From contig JAECUM010010990.1 of assembly GCA_016617855.1 (NCBI GenBank), positions 1 through 64,000 of the forward strand: a DNA stretch of 64,000 nucleotides. The letters run 5' to 3'. The stretch comes from Megalonaias nervosa. Lineage: Eukaryota; Mollusca; Bivalvia; Unionida; Unionidae. Shown here piece after piece: positions 56,663-64,000 of this stretch. The translations under genes and the position numbers were made by a program. Below the pieces are notes generated by a model. That model saw only the letters and a list, made by a program, of their open reading frames with translations, did no database searches and was not told the origin of the DNA. Every line of letters begins with the position of its first letter. Position 1 is the stretch's first letter.

Positions 56663-59600
56663 ACATGTATATATTATGAGATTTGTCAATACGCTAACTG
56701 TAGCCTGCATGTAAAATACACTGTAATTGAATCACAAGAAGGAAGCTTCTTAATGTTTAAATTAGTTACTTATGATTTCTGCTTTGCAGATTTATTTGTG
56801 GGTTTTTTTTTTTTGAAACACTAATGCTTAAGTTACGACCGATGAAAACCGTTCTCAATTCCTTTTACACCTCCCCGGTAATGGATATTGTTTCACACAC
56901 AAGTCAGTACCCGTTCTAGTCTCTTCGCCCAGAAATTCAGTATTATCTCTCAAGTGTTTCAGTGTTGGATGTATATTTTCAAAAATATTAGTCCTTAGGT
57001 GGTGTGTTGGGGGTAGGTAATGAATATGTCATTTACATATAACACGATTGAATCTCCTCCTTTTTAAATGATTTATTGCATTGTGGTAAATTTTTTATTT
57101 TTACATTGGGCACCATCACTTAATCCTTATCACATTTTGCACAGCACACAATGTATAAGTATTTATTTTAAAATTACATTGCTTTTTTAAATTCTTAACA
57201 TACAGTTCAACAGATATAGTTATGAGTATATCTCTGAAGCAGATTCAACTTTTAATGTGCAACCCAAATCTGGTCTCCTCCTGTCTATCTCGCTCGCTAT
57301 GTTTCTGTTTCTATTCGAGTTTCTGTTTCTATTCGAGAACTAGATAGTATTGCGGCAGGGGACCACGTGATCTGTCGTCTCATCAAAACTCGGAAAAACT
57401 CGGTAATTTACGGAATCGTGGTATCTTCCGCGCAATATAATCACTACCCGCCTACGATATGTAATTTATAAACATTAGTCGAATTAAAATTTGTAGAGAA
57501 TTATATCCATAAAAGGAAAAATTTTATTTCTGGTCTCCTTTAAGATAAGGAGATATAAACTGTGGGAAAATGTTTAATCACCATAAGTTTGTAAAGCTCA
57601 TGTACAATAGCTTTCATAAAAGCGTGTGTGTTTAGTCAACAATGTAGCTGTTGTTATTAATTTGTGATTGTTTCTGAAAATAAAGAGCTCCTAGGGACTT
57701 AATATTGAGTCATAGTCTTTTAATTAATTGTAGCATAATTTTGCTTTATCTGTTGGCATCGTTTTGTCTTGGAGTGATATCTTACTGAGTTATAATTACG
57801 AAGTTCGGCTCATTTTGCCACCCTGCAGCAGATTAAATAATGATACTTTGAGATTAGGCAAGGTTTGTGGAATAACATACTCTAGAGGTTTCGAGTTTTC
57901 GGATTTAGTCCCATTGGTACAATGATGTTTCTCAAGAAACAATCATTTTAGTTACTGCAAGACCTTGTATCACCAGATAGGCCCTTTCGGAAACAAGGTT
58001 ATTCCTCTTCAATTGGAACTCAACTTTCCTCTCAGTGCGCATGCTTCACTTGGCACCTCAGCTTGCTATAACCGCAATCTGCAACGTTGTAATAGTTAGC
58101 AGGTGTAAAACCTGAAATACCCCAAGTATCCCTATTAGACTCCATAATGTCCCTTTTGGCAGTGATGCAATGAACAATCTGACCTTCCATGAGTTCCTCA
58201 AATGTTATTCTAGTTCTTCTTCTTTCATACGCCTGCGCATTAGTACAAAGTCGACCTACATTTGAACTAGATTATGCCACTTCTTATAGACTATGTACAT
58301 TAAAATGTGCATTCATTTGTCCATAATGCTTGTATAAGAAGACATAGACACCCTGTAGTCCTGTGCATGGGAGTTTGCGTAATGTGACTTGACTTTTCTA
58401 ATACCATTTAATAAGGAGTCTTTAGACGTTGTGGTATGAGGTGAGATTTTGAAACACCCGTCTTAAAAGTATGTTCATCTTGTCAGGGCAAGGCCATGGC
58501 TTGAGATCGGGTTGAGAAGTGAATGACCCAAAAGACCTTGAAAACAATGCGACCTCCCTACTACTTTAGTATACAAAATAATACTTGGTCTTCAAAATAC
58601 AGACCTGCCAGGTGTCCTTTAGTGTCAGGTGTACGATTGGGGTCCAGAGGGAAGCAGCATTCTGGTCGGGGATCTGGAGCGAAAGCCTTTGGGGGAGGGG
58701 GGATGGTGACAATATGGTAGACAGCCCCAGATTAAGGATTTGAGGGGCAGGGGTGGTTAAGTTTGGGGGCCCTTATAGACCTTTAAATGCACCCTGAAGG
58801 CAGTCCTTAAATTGTCCTTTATAGGTATATAATTGTTATACCTATATTAGGTTCTTTGAATAACGGCTTATTTCCACATATGCAATGTTATCCACGGCAA
58901 CCAGAGGGGCCTCCATGACTAAGAGAGGCCTGGGCCACGTGACCCCTCTACCGGCATCCTGTCTAGCCTCCTGCCCCTTCTAAAACCAAGGCATTATTTT
59001 TACATCAGAATTCGATTTAATATTTCTCTTGGCTTGTTTTTGAACAACACTATTTAACATAATGAACCTAAACTGTATGGTAAATATATTGTAAATACAT
59101 GTATACAAACAATACTATACTTTTAAGAGTTAACATTTTGAAAACAAATATCCAAGAATATTTTGTAAGAATGCGCGAGAATGTAATAGTGATTTCTAAA
59201 ACAAATTCGTGTGTTGGGTATAAAAATAGAATAGTATGACCTCACCTAATATATTTACACTTAAATGAAGAATAAACATTGAGAGAAACTGACATGAGTG
59301 AAGTGCGTTTTGGCAATCGTTATAGTTTTTCATAGCAAGTCTTTAATCAGCTCAGATTTTCCGATCCTAATTCATGACTAAGCCAAAGAAAGCGACGAAA
59401 CCTCGTGATATTTTAAGAATATTTATTGTCAATAGCACGCATAGATAAGACGGTTGTTTGTGTAGGTGTGCTGCGTATTAGAGGCGCGCGGTATTAGCTG
59501 CATACATGTTTACCGCGGGCTTTTTTTCTGTTTGTATGTACCACGGTACTTTTTCACTGTACCGGTACGTAGGTAGTTTCCGTTAGTAATGAATTTACGG

Positions 59601-60917
59601 AAATTCCCGAGGACTCTTGCTACGACTTGAATAGTAGTAACAGAGTGTTTTCATTAACTCCTGACAAAATTGTTCGACATTTTTCTTTCCTTACAAAACG
59701 GTTGTAACTATAACAAATTAATGATGGATATTACAAATATAATTATATTTATGAAATCCTTCAAACAAATGTTTGACTACGTCTCACTTACTCCAGTGCA
59801 GTAGCCAAATGGAAGGTTGTGAAACATACTCAGGCCAAATCCAACATTGTGAAAACTTTCGGATTAAAATTAACCGAAAAAATCACATGTCATGTTTCAG
59901 TTATTTATTAGTGTATGTGAATGTGTTAAATATATGTATTCCTTTGTAAGACTGCGAATCACCCTACCATTTTAAAGAGTACAGTTGTTTTCTGTCTGAA
60001 CTTACCGTAATTTCTCTAGTCCTGGTAGTTTTTTTTTTTTTTTTGTCGAGAAACTGTGGTTTATGTTTATTGTCCAACTGTGATAAATTTCTTACCCGAG
60101 TGTTGGAATTCCACTCAAAGTTTCCCTGACTATTATGTCAATAGTGTAGGTAGAAATCTGTATTATAACTTCCTGGGGTTTTCTTTTCAATAGGCTCTCT
60201 AATATCAGCATATCTTTCACAGTATTAGCTTTAGTGAAAACTTAATTATCCCATTTTAGTTTCAGCTTTAAGAATGTAACGTATATAACAATTAACATAC
60301 ACATAGCACATTCATCTACTACAATGTAGTGGCTATTTATGGTGGAGGGTGGGGGTGGGTGGGGCTGTGATTTTCTTTTGAGCTAAAATATTTTCTTTTC
60401 TTTTATCTCAAGATAATTAATATATTTCCCAAACAAAATCATGGATAAAACATGGTGTTATTTTCCTATTAATTAGAGCAAGATTTTTTTTTCTGCTAAT
60501 GACAGTACCCTACCCTAGAATATTGCATTGCTGGTCCCTAATATAATTGTGGTATACCGCAGTACGTTCAGAATACCGCGGTACAAACATGTTCGTGGTA
60601 CCCAGCTTTTGTTATCTGAGAGCTTTTTGTAGATGTATGTAATTAGCTTTTCAGCTGACGATGACATCAGTTAAAGAACCATCTAGTATCATTGATTAAA
60701 AGAGGACCAGTAACAAAATTAATCGCCAGCTAGGTGTAAATTAATCACTACGTAATAAGGTGGCTAGACAAAGGCTTGCCAGATCAAGTAGATCGGAAGG
60801 ATAGAACTTATACATAACACCTACAAATTCAAATTTTCATAACTTCAGATTTTTCATCCAGTTTTAATAAATTTTTAACTATGTATTTTCGAATCGCCTT
60901 TCAATAACATTTAATGT
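56663..60917. other. gene-free stretch
   Basis: AT-rich with scattered G-rich tracts (58620-58760) and no recognised gene or complete element. The ORF 58523-58720 is unsupported. Confidence 0.6.
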
Positions 60918-63180
<2,263 letters not shown>

Positions 63181-63320
63181 CTCGGGTTTCACTTTTTGTG
63201 TACAACGATACCCGAGGGTGATTTATGTATATTGTACAATATTTAGAAACAGTGAGTTCGGTTCATCCTATGCCGCACGTGCGAACTGCTTTCGATAGGA
63301 AAAACCGAATTCTTCCAGCG

Positions 63321-63356
63321 CACAGACGATGTAGACTGCATCGTCTGTGTATAAAT
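63321..63356 (+). promoter_or_regulatory. candidate promoter: hairpin abutting a TATA box
   Basis: CACAGACGATG (63321-63331) pairs with CATCGTCTGTG (63339-63349), and TATAAAT begins at the next base (63350). A possible first exon (about 63380-63444) ending AGAG at a GTATGTAAG donor follows. It may be the promoter of a gene to the right or of a retroelement LTR. Confidence 0.45.
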
Positions 63357-63865
63357 GCCTCACCGTAAGACGATATTTTTACATTACAGAACGTCTTGTC
63401 AGTAAGCAGTCTACTTAGGGACTTGAACATCTTCAGTTGTAGAGGTATGTAAGTTATTTATTAATTTCTTATGTATATTATTTCTTATGTATATTGTAAG
63501 TTATAGCTATTGTACTACCACGTTTATTTTTGTATGATTTCAATGTAGCTTTGGCTTGCGTAGTATGACGCAAATATTTTCTATTCTTGTTTGTGACTTA
63601 GCAAGAGATTTATATTAGCAATATAAAGTTGCATTTTATTAAGAAACGTTTAGGACCATAGGAATTTTATCGGACACAGGTTCACTTCTGAACCGGTTTA
63701 TTGTTTTGTAATGTTGTACCGATAATGTAATTTGTATAGCTTACCGTATATAACGTCATCACATGTTATCGTATATGCCCGTGTCATGCATAGAACACGG
63801 TGTTGGATGTATTTTTAGCTGATCAGAGTGATCCATGGTGATCGTAGTCGACGTGAGTAGCATAT

Positions 63866-64000
63866 GGGGTTACCGTAGCGTCAATGGGAATTAGCATTAC
63901 AGACCCCCCCTGGGCCTGTATAGCGTCAAGAAATAAAATCTCACCCTGGGCCTGTATAGCGTCAATGGAAAATTGGGTAGAGGGACTAGCACACCCTGGG
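63866..64000. repeat. about 43-45-bp tandem repeat at the right edge
   Basis: CCCTGGGCCTGTATAGCGTC at about 63908 and 63951, a partial GTAGCGTCAATGGGAA before them and CCCTGGG at the last bases. The array runs out of the window. Confidence 0.8.

Noticed and set aside
58570..58960. Degraded hAT-type MITE (GGGGCCC tracts)
   Set aside because: No pair of inverted ends or target duplication could be found.

Overview
The window is AT-rich animal DNA: introns with GT/AG borders, host exons separated by kilobases, AATAAA poly(A) signals, many microsatellites, tRNA-derived SINEs, hAT/MULE-type MITEs, a Ty3/Gypsy relic and a degraded Maverick/Polinton (adintovirus-like) copy. The mixture (NB-ARC/TPR receptor-like gene, PLAC8 gene, SINEs ending in (CAA)n, integrase-before-RT Gypsy) fits a marine invertebrate, most probably a mollusc. 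No species can be named from the sequence alone. Most open reading frames over 60 codons here are chance or repeat-derived and are not listed as genes.

Layout. 1-15.7 kb: the 3' part of a plus-strand STAND/NLR-like gene. Exons at 2175-2315, 4002-5583, 6140-6321, 7417-7508, 10429-10607 and 15399-15457 join in phase to 744 residues: the end of an NB-ARC domain, a winged-helix-like region, TPRs and a Ser/acidic tail. An alternative last exon (6643-6687) with its own poly(A) signal would give a short form. Introns hold minisatellites, SINEs and an inverted repeat. 15.7-18.9 kb: intergenic, with a 338-bp MITE and a SINE. 18.9-21.3 kb: a broken Gypsy element in the order LTR, integrase, reverse transcriptase (Gmr1-like). 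21.3-28.7 kb: a Maverick/adintovirus-like relic, all plus strand: basic repeat ORFs, chromodomain integrase, small two-TM protein, minor capsid protein, pX/pVI-like protein, major capsid protein, acidic ORF, adenain-type protease, poly(A) signal. Nearly every reading frame is broken, and no PolB or packaging ATPase was seen. 28.8-32.5 kb: back-to-back tandem-repeat families containing a duplicated TATA-promoter motif.

32.5-64 kb is gene-poor. Two minus-strand exons of a PLAC8/cornifelin-type gene lie at 42093-42232 and 38837-38929; earlier exons were not found and the donor between them is non-canonical. The rest is repeats: a solo LTR with target duplication, SINEs with target duplications, hairpin (snapback) elements, two copies of a 1.2-kb repeat (46.4 and 53.9 kb) carrying a hAT MITE, one of which was further interrupted by a 1578-bp long-TIR element, and at the right edge a candidate promoter/first exon followed by a tandem repeat running out of the window.

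Only the receptor-like gene and the PLAC8 gene look like host protein genes. The virus-like genes once formed a capsid and integration module, but as read here they are inactive fossils.
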